Source: Porites lobata
Lineage: Eukaryota; Cnidaria; Anthozoa; Scleractinia; Poritidae
Assembly (NCBI GenBank): GCA_942486035.1
Contig: CALNXK010000017.1
Coordinates: 1,480,001 to 1,544,000 of the forward strand
DNA length: 64,000 bases
Reading direction: 5' to 3'
Shown here: positions 37,901-47,200 of the stretch, in pieces
Layout of the letters: the number at the start of each line of letters is the position of its first letter
Position numbering within the stretch: position 1 is the stretch's first letter
The notes under the pieces: model-generated
The model's database searches: none
What the model was told of the DNA's origin: nothing
The model's input: only the letters and a program-made list of their open reading frames with translations
Program-made: the position numbers and the translations under genes

Positions 37901-40900
37901 GTGAAATGTATCATGATTGATGAAGATGGAATAACTAAGGATTTGTCAGATGAGCACTGTGCCATGCTACAAAAGCCACCAGAGAAAGAGCAGTGTGACG
38001 CCAGTAGAATATGTTTAACGCCAGGTATACAACGCCACAAACCCCTACTGATAAAAGAAAAGCTTAAAATACAGACGAAATTCTTCTTACGGACACCTAT
38101 ACTAATATAAGACGACAGTCATCCTGTCATGGTCTTGCCGGCAGCATACAAACACAGTGCACTTCAAAAGGCACTGACCTCCCTTACAGGGGCTATCTGT
38201 CACGGCCTGCGCATATGCGATGCCATATTGGATTTGAGAAAAATTTCGTCGTGTTGCCGATTCTTATACAGTTTCAGTCGTTAAAAAAGTTTAGTTGACA
38301 AGGTTAATACTAATATATTTGTCCTTTTTCGTGACACCCAAGACCAAATTATGGCACGAATCCGATGACCACGCGAGAGCCGTCCGTCCGGCGTTTTCTG
38401 CTGTGTATCGATCCCCTTTCAATAGCTTCGACTGTAAAACTGACTAGAACTCTTCAACTTAAATTCTATTCAAATTTAAACCTAATACTTAATTTTTAAC
38501 TACAAACCGTAAACGAAGATTTGAATCATGATGATTTTGATTTAATTTCAAAGTTACATACAGAGAAACTCAAACGAACAGTCATGCAAAAACTGATAAA
38601 AATGAAAAAAGGCGTCATGTGACAAATATCAGTGATTAAGTATCTTTATTTTGGTCTCCAAAAGAATTAATATTATTAATCACGTACGCCGTTTAATTTA
38701 AAACTATAATTATGTTTGTGCTACTACAACTTTAATTTCTGAGTTATCATGAATTAACGATAAAGATGAGCTTCAATGAAGGCTCGAACACTTAGTCCAA
38801 GTGTTTGTTTTGAATCTTTGCTATATTTCCATAATGGCTACATATTTTCTCGAATTTGAGGCTAAAATGGATGCTTTTACCTACAGATCAGGGTCGATAT
38901 CAGTGCTACCCGGCCAATCCTTGTCAGAACGAGGCAGTTTGCTTCGAGAAACCTCCAGCAGACTACTGGTGTGAATGCCCAGATGGTCTAACAGGCAAAA
39001 ACTGTGAAGGTAGGTGTCATCGGAGGTATGTGATAAATATGAGGATCCCTGATTAGTTTTATCGGGGTGAGGTGGGGGAGGAGGGGAAGCAATGTGTATT
39101 AAAAGAAATGTGTATTAGGAAGAATGTTTTCTTAGTGTGCGTGGGGCTTTAGACTAACAGAATTTATAAGCTTTCAGATTAAATGGACCTTCATTTTATT
39201 GAGAGGCTTTACAAGTTAGAGAGAATTAATCCATTCTTATCCACAAAGCCACGATTCTTTTAGCCAGCACTATACTTGGCTCGAATCTTGGTGCCGACCA
39301 AAAAGATCACAGCTCTGGGAACGAGAATGGAACCGCCCCGATCCGTCCACTTTTGGGCTGAAATTTTCGAAAACTTTTGTGGTTGATGGATTCGACCCCC
39401 TCCAAGCCCAATTGAAAAATTGAGGCCTTTGTTGCAATCTACCATGCTGATGTGCAGTTGGGAAACAATGGTGGTCCTATGACCTAATGGATTAAAGACT
39501 GGAATCATGAAAAAATAAATATTACTTTTTCAGCGGAGATCAATCCATGTGATGATCAGCCATGTTTGAACAATGGGACATGCCAGCCTAAATCCTGGTC
39601 AGAGCACCGTTGTAAATGCTCGGCTTTCTACAAAGGTGAAAATTGTGAGGGTAAGTTGCATCCGCCCACCTTATGGCGGCTGTGAGACTCTTAAATCGAG
39701 GTGCTTCTATCCGGATAAGCTGCTTAAAAAAATACAAATAACGCTGTTTACGTTTTATTTTATTCAGTTTGGTTGACCGTACGGCCTTACCGAAACCTAT
39801 GACTATGTCTATATCTATGTCTATGTCTATATCCTAATGTCATTGACTTTGTCTATATCTATATCTTTGTCTATGTCCATGCCTATACATCCTAATGTCT
39901 ATGACGATATCTATGACTATGTCTATTTGTATAGTAATAATTTTTTAAAGACTGTCCTCTGTAAGTTACTTTACTAGTGAAACGAGATTTTTTAATTGGT
40001 TTATAGTTGCATCGGCAGTAGTAGCCCCCTTACTAGATTGTTTCTGCGAGCACATCGGGTATATTATGAGTTAAAGACCTTGGCCCTCCAATATCCATGA
40101 CTCAGTTCCTCCATAAAGAAAAAAATTAAACTTTTAGCTGGAACCCTGTGGTTACCAGCCTTTTATATTTAGCTGAATGAGTTGTCCAGCCTAAATGAAA
40201 GCTAATGAAGGCCTTTTTCTCAAATTGATTCTCAGCGGTTCTCATCGCGAAGTTATCGAGTAGTTCAAACTGTATTTGCTAAATCAGGTATCATCTTAAT
40301 TAGGGCAAGCCTTACCCTGATTAAAGTATCGTTAAATGCGTAATGGTGCCGTTTGCGGGCAAATATTTTTGTTTAGAGAAGGTGAAACCATGTGAAAGTA
40401 GCCCATGTCATAACCAGGGCAAGTGTGTCACCAATCCTGCTGACAAGAACGATTTTATCTGCCAGTGTGGACAATGGCTGACAGGGAAGTACTGTGAAAG
40501 TAAGTGTATCCAAAGAAACTACTCTACTATTTCCGAAATATAAGTTTAAACAGATATTAATGGTGATTGTGTTTTAACGCAGTCCTTAACTTCAAAGATT
40601 GCTAATGAAAGTGAACGTCTTGCGACGTGAGGCGCTAAGTAAGTATAGAGCCAACGTGAAGCAACAAGTTGTATACCTGGAAACATTTTGGGCACGAGAA
40701 TATCCTTAATAAAACTTTAATCCTAGATTTTGGACTTTTTATTTGATAGTTGAAATGACAAAGTGTGATGGGCAGCCATGCCAAAACGGCGGATTATGCG
40801 TCAGTCGCCCAGACAAAGATCCATCTTGGTATAAATGCTACTGTGACGATGGATTTGATGGTGAAAACTGTGAACGTACGTAGTTTAACTAAAAAATGTC

Positions 40901-42465
40901 TTTGAATATCAAATTATTCGATTTACACTACTTATTACATCCACTTTGAAATCACTGGCTATCCGTGCAATCTGATTGGCTCTCAGCAGTGTGATTTATT
41001 CCTAAATCGCACCATTTTTTGCTCTAAATCGCATCTGTTCCAAACCGCGTCATTCATGTTCTAAATCGCATCATTTCTGTTTTAAATCGCACCATTTTTG
41101 TTCTATATGTTGCATCATTTCTGTTTCGAATACAAAATGAGATGTAAAAGCCTTTTTGTTTCGGCTTTTTAACAAACCGGCTACTCGATCAATAAAATAT
41201 TAGTACTGACTAAATTCTGCGATTTCAAAATGGATGTAATAAAGTGGTAATTGAACTTCGTGTCGTGCAATTTTGGTCTGAAATCATACTTGTGATTTCA
41301 AATCAAACTCGCGCTGCGCGCTCGTTCGATTTTGAAATCACGCGTATAATTTCAGACCAAATTGCACTCCATTTAGTTCAATTACCTTTATATATTTTTA
41401 AATCTTGGGATCGACTGCACATCGAAGATGAGCAGCAATACTCACCACTTGTTCAAGTCGTAAAATTAAAGATTCAGAGGGTACGAGTGGTTCGAGTAGT
41501 CAAGTTGTGCGAGTGGTTCAAGTGGTGAATGTGATACGTTTGAGTGAACTAAAGCAAAGTACATTACTTGGTTGCATCTCATGTAGAGAGGGGGGCCTTC
41601 TCAAGTGATACGACTCGTGCAACCGGTGAAATGGCATCTCTTTAGCGACAATTAGAACTTGAGAGCAGAGTTGTCTGCTTCTAAATAGTGCACGGAAGCC
41701 ACTAGTACGAGTCGCTCGAATTCAAAGGCTTATCTCACGACTTAACCACTCGTACGAGTTGAAGCACACAAATTTCGACTTTCACAACTTGAAAAATGTA
41801 GGAGTGTTGGACAACCCTCTAAGAAACAGAGCAAGTTAGGGGTATTTTGGCGGGAAACTAAGTTTGATGTTTAACAATCGCCCAACATAATTTTAAGCAA
41901 ACGTTTTTAAAACGAGAGCAAGACGTTAGCCCTGGGCTTATACGACTTCACAACGGATTTTTAAGTGGGCTGGTAATACGGGTGGGGCTACACCCGGGTG
42001 CGCACGCATAATTAGCAAAAAGAAGGCTACTGTTAACGAGAACAGTTCTGCAAATCCTTTTTTCGGATTCCCTAACCGAATGGTGAAAAGGAAATCCATG
42101 AAATTCGGATTTGGGTTTCTTAATTGAAATCCACCCTGAGGAAGGATTTTTCGGCGGTGAAATCTGTTTTTGGATTTTGCGTTCGATTGCAAAATCCGAA
42201 ATCCGGATATCAAAATCTAAATCCGGATTTCCCAATGAAACGCAACCCGTAGATAGGCAAGCAAACAACTTTGAAAACAAAAACTTCCTGGGTTAAAAAC
42301 TTTCATGTAAACTTTATGTATTGCCTTTTCTTATTAAAATTTATTTTGCTGATTGATGAAACTGTTTCTATTAAACCTTTACAGTTAAAAATTGTAAAGG
42401 ACACAACTGTTCAATAAACCGGCGTTGTATATATTTCTCTTCCAGAAACTATTGATGTTTATTAA
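16933..42465 (+). CDS. ADAMTS-like metalloprotease with C-terminal EGF repeats, gene 2 (complete)
   Basis: Exons in phase: 16933-16993, 18159-18184, 19217-19283, 19516-19835, 20602-20764, 20952-21112, 22335-22418, 23532-23659, 24209-24228, 25016-25121, 25864-25995, 26925-27171, 28818-28916, 29633-29772, 30193-30256, 30590-30677, 30899-31026, 31636-31759, 32510-32599, 33280-33440, 35227-35356, 36094-36229, 36963-37185, 37862-38024, 38887-39009, 39534-39650, 40377-40499, 40750-40875, and 42385-42455 or 42446-42465. About 1,206 residues: signal peptide 1-20, prodomain to ~221 ending RTKR, catalytic domain ~222-425 (HETGHSMGLEHD, Met-turn YIMSS), disintegrin-like ~430-550, TSP1 ~555-600, Cys-rich ~605-720 (CGLCGGRGDTC), spacer ~720-820, TSP1 repeats 2-4 ~830-1020, four EGF-like modules ~1023-1183, short tail. 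The protease is expected to be secreted, furin-activated and zinc-dependent. A prodomain without Cys and EGF repeats at the C-terminus are unusual for ADAMTS. Confidence 0.9.
17281..17679. mobile_element. hAT-like MITE with CAGGGGCACCCAACG ends
   Basis: Terminal inverted repeats CAGGGGCACCCAACG and CGTTGGGTGCCCCTG bound a 399-bp AT-rich element. ATTATC is repeated directly outside both ends (17275-17280 and 17680-17685). CAGGG-type ends are typical of hAT, whose duplications are usually 8 bp; only 6 are perfect here. The interior repeats CGAAAATTCTAG. It sits in gene 2 intron 1. Confidence 0.7.
18621..19078. mobile_element. MITE with 40-bp inverted ends (GACAGGTTCACGGTT)
   Basis: Left (AAAGAGACAGGTTCACGGTT) and right (AACCGTGAACCTGTCCCTTT) ends are inverted repeats continuing into AAGCGCATGCTCATT. 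The ~458-bp element is in gene 2 intron 2 and has no coding capacity. Target duplication not resolved. Confidence 0.6.
19884..20160. mobile_element. Compound fold-back elements in gene 2 intron 4
   Basis: TAGCCTGCAAGCAAGCTCTC at 19884 pairs with GGAGAGCTTGCAACTA ending 19951. The same right arm then pairs at longer range with TTGCAAGTTCTCC ending 20160, including GGAATTTGAA/TTCAAATTCC. This looks like two overlapping or nested inverted-repeat elements. Confidence 0.5.
21735..22288. repeat. Probable MITE with imperfect TGAGC ends
   Basis: TGAGCCTCTGTGTGGGTATTT near 21735 is matched in inverted form by AAATACCCATGCACTGAGAAGCTCA near 22288. CGTCG/CGACG words are frequent inside. Small open frames in it show no family resemblance. 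It lies in gene 2 intron 6, directly before the 84-nt exon at 22335. Confidence 0.4.
22728..22972. mobile_element. MITE with TAGAGAGGTTAAGCATCACG ends
   Basis: The ends TAGAGAGGTTAAGCATCACG and CGTGATGCTTAAACTCTCTA are inverted repeats, continuing imperfectly into CGGCAAAC/GTTTGCCG. 245 bp, no coding sequence, in gene 2 intron 7. Confidence 0.6.
23121..23163. repeat. Short perfect-stem hairpin
   Basis: CAGGTTTAAAAACTC and GAGTTTTTAAACCTG form an inverted repeat around a short CGAG-rich loop. Probably a fragment of a fold-back element in gene 2 intron 7. Confidence 0.5.
25183..25447. mobile_element. TAGCC...GGCTA element in gene 2 intron 10
   Basis: The left end TAGCCGGCGACACAG and right end CTGCGACACAGGCTA are imperfect inverted repeats. 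An inner pair (GCGCCGAAATCCTTGTTCT and AGAACAAGGATCTCGGCGC) is better conserved. The flanks GTTTCATT and GTTTAATT match at 7 of 8 bases. Similar ends are seen at 11963, 32813, 52945 and 56400. Confidence 0.5.
25495..25690. repeat. GAGTTGTTCAAAGC-type fold-back element
   Basis: GAGTTGTTCAAAGCTGGGTTAA near the left and TTAAGCGCTAATCGGGCTTCGAACAGCTGGGCCC near the right form an imperfect inverted pair; ACCCAGGG and CCCTGGTT also pair. Gene 2 intron 10, no coding content. Confidence 0.45.
27530..28612. mobile_element. Nested repeat cluster in gene 2 intron 12
   Basis: The outer arms share AACCGATAG(C/G)CGTAAAA-type words (27600-27715 and 28545-28605). Inside, a second element has ends GGCTGTTTTCACACGAGAG (about 27957) and its counterpart near 28285. 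Within that, a third fold-back (about 28003-28100) has ends AGCCTGTGTACAGTCGCCCC and GGGGCGGCTGTACACAGGCT-like arms. Three layers of insertion are therefore visible. Open frames here, such as one with repeated Tyr-Arg-Leu words on the - strand, are products of the repeats. Confidence 0.55.
32282..32462. mobile_element. MITE with GGGCCTGTTTACATG ends
   Basis: GGGCCTGTTTACATGGAGGT and ACCTTCATGTAAACATGCCC are inverted ends. Both arms continue through GGGGGACCCC and AGGTA. 181 bp in gene 2 intron 18, ending about 45 bp before exon 32510. No coding content. Confidence 0.65.
32813..32955. mobile_element. TAGCCTGC-type fold-back element, copy in gene 2, 9-bp TSD
   Basis: A 143-bp near-perfect palindrome with ends TAGCCTGCGTAGCAGGCGC and its complement. 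It is homologous to 11963-12119 (shared CTTGGAAGTAGTGGGC arms). The flanks GTTGTCAAA (32804-32812) and GTTGACAAA (32956-32964) match at 8 of 9 bases. It is in gene 2 intron 19. Confidence 0.75.
34174..35011 (+). mobile_element. 838-bp non-autonomous DNA transposon, copy A
   Basis: About 80-bp inverted ends begin CAAGAGAGGATAAAGG and contain AAGGCATCCCCCATACACG and CTCGAGTTA. The perfect 7-bp flank CTGTCAC occurs at 34167-34173 and 35012-35018. An internal frame starting at 34369 encodes a short peptide with EDAES and IAIRFVDEND, but a TAA interrupts it in this copy. The same element in opposite orientation is at 53591-54435. It lies in gene 2 intron 20. No transposase is recognised. Confidence 0.75.
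37366..37516. mobile_element. GGCCCCAGTTGTTCAAA fold-back element, copy 1
   Basis: The ends GGCCCCAGTTGTTCAAAAGG and TTTGAACAACCAGGGCC are inverted, with internal repeats of ATCCACTGGATAAAT type. A second, more decayed copy begins at 42776. Gene 2 intron 23. Confidence 0.65.
37618..37690 (+). repeat. tRNA-derived SINE head
   Basis: The A-box-like TGCCCAGTTGGTAGAGC and B-box-like GGTCATGAGTTCGAAACCC are spaced as in a tRNA, but the arms do not fold into a clean cloverleaf. The unit is probably the promoter head of a SINE inside gene 2 intron 23. Confidence 0.5.
38887..40875 (+). other. Four EGF-like module exons of gene 2
   Basis: The exons at 38887-39009, 39534-39650, 40377-40499 and 40750-40875 each encode one EGF-like domain of about 40 residues with six Cys, in the pattern CxxxPCxNxxxC...CxCxxxxxGxxCE (for example CDGQPCQNGG and GFDGENCE). 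Each begins and ends in phase 1, the classic exon-shuffling module type. No Asp-x-Asp start of the kind found in calcium-binding EGF domains is obvious. The final exon begins at 42385 or 42446. Confidence 0.87.
39797..39930. repeat. (TATGTCTATATC)n microsatellite
   Basis: About 130 bp of imperfect TATGTC/TATATC hexamers in gene 2 intron 26. Confidence 0.75.
41005..41128. repeat. Short tandem repeat, TCTAAATCGCATCATTTCTG-type unit
   Basis: About five imperfect copies of a ~22-bp unit with AAATCGCA(C/T)CATTT, in gene 2 intron 28. Confidence 0.65.
41246..41396. mobile_element. Palindromic MITE with GGTAATTGAAC ends
   Basis: GGTAATTGAAC and GTTCAATTACC bound a 151-bp palindrome with long arms (TTTGGTCTGAAATCATAC and GTATAATTTCAGACCAA) and a CGCGCTGCGCGC centre. 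Gene 2 intron 28. Confidence 0.65.
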
Positions 42466-44231
42466 TGCTCCTCCAAGCCAAGATCTTAAAAGGAATATTA
42501 TTAAGCTATATCACAGCTATTAATGAAAACTTCATGTTAATCTAAATAAGGTTTTATTTTTGGTGGGGGGGGGGGTAAACAGTTTGTTAACAAGAGTACT
42601 AGTCAACACGAAACAGAGAAATCAATCTAATTATTTGAGGTGTTTTTGCGAGTTTTGAAGCAATAAATGTCAGCGAGGTGGGCAAAAATCTTCTGTCTGG
42701 TGTGGTGTTTATGTCGATTGGTTCTTGATGCGAGTTTTAACGCCTTCTCTTGGTCACTCCTATAAATAGCCAACTGGCCCCAGTTGTTCAAAGGGTGGAT
42801 AACGCTATCTATTGGATAAATTTCTATCCAGTTTATGTCGCAATTAGTTTTCTTAACACTTAAAATATAATCCACTGGATAGTGATTTATCCAGTGTCTA
42901 GTGCTGCCCATCGTGCGCCGAATAACGGGCGCCTGGTTTGACGTATTCCTTCTGGGTTTCTTAAAAGTCTACTATGATCCAAATTTGGTTGACCTTTTCT
43001 GACTAGCTTTGAAAAGAAAATTTTCAGTCAAATTTCAATGAGTCACGGGATTTTTTTTTTATAAAGGAAGTTTTAAAGCCGAACAAAATTAAAGTTGGTC
43101 GAACAAGCCTCCAGAAAGCTAAATAAGTGTACGAAACGTGTAGAAATCAGTTCAACTGTGCGAAACAAACCGAAACTATCTGGAGAGCACTGTTTGATGC
43201 TAAGTCACTCGTTAGTTTTTTGGAAAACTTTATTTAATTTTGTTTCCCGAGAACCTCGAACATTGAGATTGGGCCATGACAATCTAAAGGTGATGTTACA
43301 AGAGACGATTCGCAACGATGATTTTTAGCGCAACACATCGTTGCAACGTTGTTGCGACATCGTTTCGCATTGTTCCAGTACTGCGACGCTGTGTTGCGTT
43401 AAAAATCGTCCCTGCGAATCGACCCTTTTAACATCACCTTGAAGGCACTTAGATTATACCTAAACTATACCTGATAGCTGTTCGTGCCGACATGAAAACT
43501 ATGTGTCACAGTATGAATGGCAAGGGCACAGAACTGGAACTAGTCTCTCAGACAAATCGTACCGGAGCGGTTAGCCGAGAGTGTTTGATGCAGCAAGTCT
43601 CAATCCTCCCTTCTGAAAATTAACTTCCGTCTCAGTGGCGTCCAGACCTCGCTCCTACTCATTTATTTTAGCTACGGTCCAACTACCTGTTCACACTGCA
43701 ACGTACAGTGGAAGAAACCTATTTCATATCTGACAATCCAATCGAGATAGTCGGGGCGCAGATTTGCTCCGTTAGAGTTGATTTCCAGTGTCGCGTATTT
43801 CTTACGTGCGTACGTGCGCAGATAAAGTCGAGGCAATGCATGAAAGGTCGCTTGTAAGCGTAAAAGTTGAACCTCGCCCACTTTCTCGTTTAAGTTCAGC
43901 ACTTTTTTATCTTGCCTCTATTTATCTACCTGATAAAAATTTACCCGCGTTAACGTGCGTAGCCAAAAACGCGTCAGTGGAATCAACCTTGATAGAAATC
44001 GCGCTGAAATCACCCTTCTCAAGCTTGTGTAAAAAGAAGCCTTATGCAGTATAAATTTCGGGTCGGCCCAAAAGCTATCCGGAACACAGCCTTAACGTGC
44101 AAAAAGAATGCCTTAACCCTTGAAGAAAAAGAGGCCCTTCTAAACTGCTACAATCCTGAGATATCGGCAATATATTATAAATTACCGCCTGAATTACGTA
44201 TATGCGGTAAATTTTTACTTTCATCGTGCGT
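42466..44231. other. Convergent intergenic region between gene 2 and gene 3
   Basis: Two coding units point into this region. No exon was seen. AATAAA at 42662 may serve gene 2; TTTATT near 43662 could be a distant poly(A) signal for gene 3. It holds a decayed second copy of the GGCCCCAGTTGTTC element (42776-~42907) and the palindromic MITE at 43287. Confidence 0.5.
43287..43440. mobile_element. Palindromic MITE with AAGGTGATGTTA ends
   Basis: AAGGTGATGTTACAAGAGACG and its counterpart ending TAACATCACCTT bound a 154-bp inverted repeat with long GTTGC/GCAAC-rich arms. No coding content. Confidence 0.6.
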
Positions 44232-47200
44232 TTAAACCTCAGTTTCTCGGTCGACCCCGGTGGATTTTAAATTATTCGACGTGTCTTCGTCTTTATAACT
44301 GAGGTACTCAATTGGCAATTTCTTCTCTTGGAGTAAGGGAACTACGACGGAAATGAAACTTCCCATGAAAATCACGAAGCCGGTGTACAGAAATGCCACT
44401 TTGTAGCTGTGAAAACTGTCGTAAATCCAGCCAGCAATGGGTGGACCAGCACTTCTTGTAAACGCCATCGAAAAATAAGCCAATCCAAGACCATAAGGAA
44501 ATCCTCTAACGCCCACGATGTCCCTGACCAGCAGGGGGGTTAATGTCACGTAACAACCTTCGAATATTCCGAATGTGCATGCGTACACTACAAGCCATTC
44601 ATAGGAACTGGCCAAGATTACCAAAGTTGTTGACACGCTCATTCCTAATACACCTGCTCGCCAAATGAAAAACCTGCCGGGAAGTTTGCTGTCGGCCATT
44701 CTGCCAAAAAGTAAACGCCCCACGCCAGATGCGGCTGCCGCGTAGCTGATCAACAAAGCGCCTTCTGTTGGACTGGCACCACGTTCCTCAGCCATCCTCA
44801 CCTATTCCAAAAAAAAGGCATTAATGTGTTACGAAAGGGCACGGGATATTAAACCTACATTCTCGCTTCGAGAAAATAGTAGGCGATACTTATCTGAGAA
44901 AAACTGATAAAAACGCTTGAAATGGCTTTCATTGTAAAGACTCAATTCACTAACGTCTTAAAATGAATTGCAATGAAGTGACCTTAACATGATTAAACTA
45001 AAGCCCTTTCGTTAGGGTACGAATCATTCATCAGGTTTGGAACCTTACCAAGAATGCTAATGCAAACTACAAGTAGTCTAATATTTTCCTCAGAGATAGC
45101 TACCTTGGAGATATACTGCAATGGGCGAAACATTCCTGCGCGAAAATCCCCCGACATGAGCGGGGATGTGCATGGCTTTTAACATACTACATGTACTAGC
45201 AAGAAAGAGGAGGATTTCTACATTTTTTTTTTCTTTGCGTGCGATCAGTCTTTTTCACGCAAACCTCAGCAGTGCTTTTGCCAGAATTTGATTGTTTAAT
45301 TGTACTAGAACTTGTGTTCTCTGGTTATTTCATCTTCGCATAACCTCGTGCAAAATATTCCGCTATTTTCTCAGCGCCGCTTCTTTTCAATTGCCTCACA
45401 TCTTTACATCCCTTTTACTGTCAGTATCTGTACAATTGACGTCAATCGTTTTGAAATATGTAACAATCACCCTAATGTGGTCAATGCTAGCAGGGTATAA
45501 GGAATTACAAGGGGATATAAGCCAATCAGAAATGGATTTTAGTGAATAACGACAATAAATAAAACAGATAGCAGTTTATCCAGCTCAAGCCCACGAATTA
45601 AGCTCACCAGATGAACAAAAGGGACCAAGTAGCCTAACATGTTGAAACCTAATGCGACGATGAAAACGATGAGTGCTCGATTCTTGCAAATGGACCAATC
45701 AAAATACTTCTCCTTCTTGGTTTCTTGAGAGAGTACCTCGTTGTCTTTCACAGGACAAAAAGTCATTCCACAGACAATAATTACCACTTGAACTGCTGCA
45801 AGAATGCGAAACGAAGTAGAAAGTCCAAATCTGTTGAACATCCACTGTAATCCAGGGCTTAATGTCAATGTACCAAGGGAACCACCGAAGGTGACAATGC
45901 CAGTGGCTAAAGACAAACGCTTCGAATTCTTGAAGTGCTGAACGACGATCAAAAACGAAGGAAAGTAACTAAGGGACAATCCAACACCCCAAAGTACTCC
46001 GTGGGTGAAATAAAGATGAAGGATACTGGTGTAGAATGAGGACAGGACCATAGCAAGAATGCACGTCAACCCCCCGGATATCGTCACAACTCGGCAACCA
46101 AACCGCTCGCTTAGTGACGTGCTCAAAGGAGCAGAGAAGTATAAAACGGAAGACGTTAGAGAGCTGACCCATGCTGATGATGAAAGAAAAAAGTTATATT
46201 CACGGCCAAGATAGATTTATCTATCTTGTGTTGGCCATTTAATAGTAGACTTAAGTTATAATTTTTAATTAAAGCCTCACAGCTTGTAACTAGAAATTAA
46301 ACAATTAAAGTGTCAAGCCAAGCACTAAATTTAGAAGTTAATGTACTTTCCTGAGTAACTCACATGCATTGTAACTCTTTTAACTAAAAAGAGGCCTCCA
46401 ACGTCACTCGTGTAATTGGCATACCGCTGCTACCGACATCAACCCAGTGACTCGAATAATTTTCTCCACGTTTTAAATAAACGCCCCGAGATAAAAAATA
46501 AAAAATTACAAGGCTAGTGATCTGTAGCGAGTCCCAGTTTCAGCCGTTTGTGGAGGATGGTTTACATCCTCTTGTACGCTAATGGACATACCCGAACTAA
46601 AAGACTGGAAATCCATCCAAAGACCGACCCATTTGTAGATTTCTATTGCTGGTATTCATCTATTAGGCAAATCCCAGACGATCAAGGACTTAACTGTCTC
46701 CCAGCCGCAGTGGTCACCAAATAGTTTTTACAGAGTACTTCATTCCATCAAACATATACTCAGAGCTTCATGAGCACCTCCCACGGTGTAAGAACCATTT
46801 GATAAAAACCGAATGCAGTCCCACTCTCTGTTGGCCTTCAATATAATGCAACCGCCCCGTTTTTTGTTTGTTTGTTTGTCTATCTCTCTCTGCTATAGTT
46901 TTAATTGCCCACGTTTTCTTCCCATAACCCTCCCTTTAGTACCCCCCTCGAGTACCTTATCCTGCCCCCTCAACCCAAAAGAAAAAAGAAATCATCTTGA
47001 AATGGTTGTGTTATCATTTTAGCATCGAGCACACATCTACCACGGACTTGCTGGTCTGCGCAGTGCAAACACAGTTGTTATGAACTGGATTATCTGTGGT
47101 TTCGATTTCTACTCTTCTATTTCTATATATTGTTTTGTCTGGCAACCATCTGGCAAAAAACTGCAAAGCTAAAATCGAGCACTCGGGAGTGGGTTCGGGA

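Noticed and set aside
45539..45607. Extension of gene 3 exon 2 to 45539
   Set aside because: The frame stays open past a GTGAGC donor at 45607, but gene 4 uses the same donor, and exon 3 continues in phase only with that splice.
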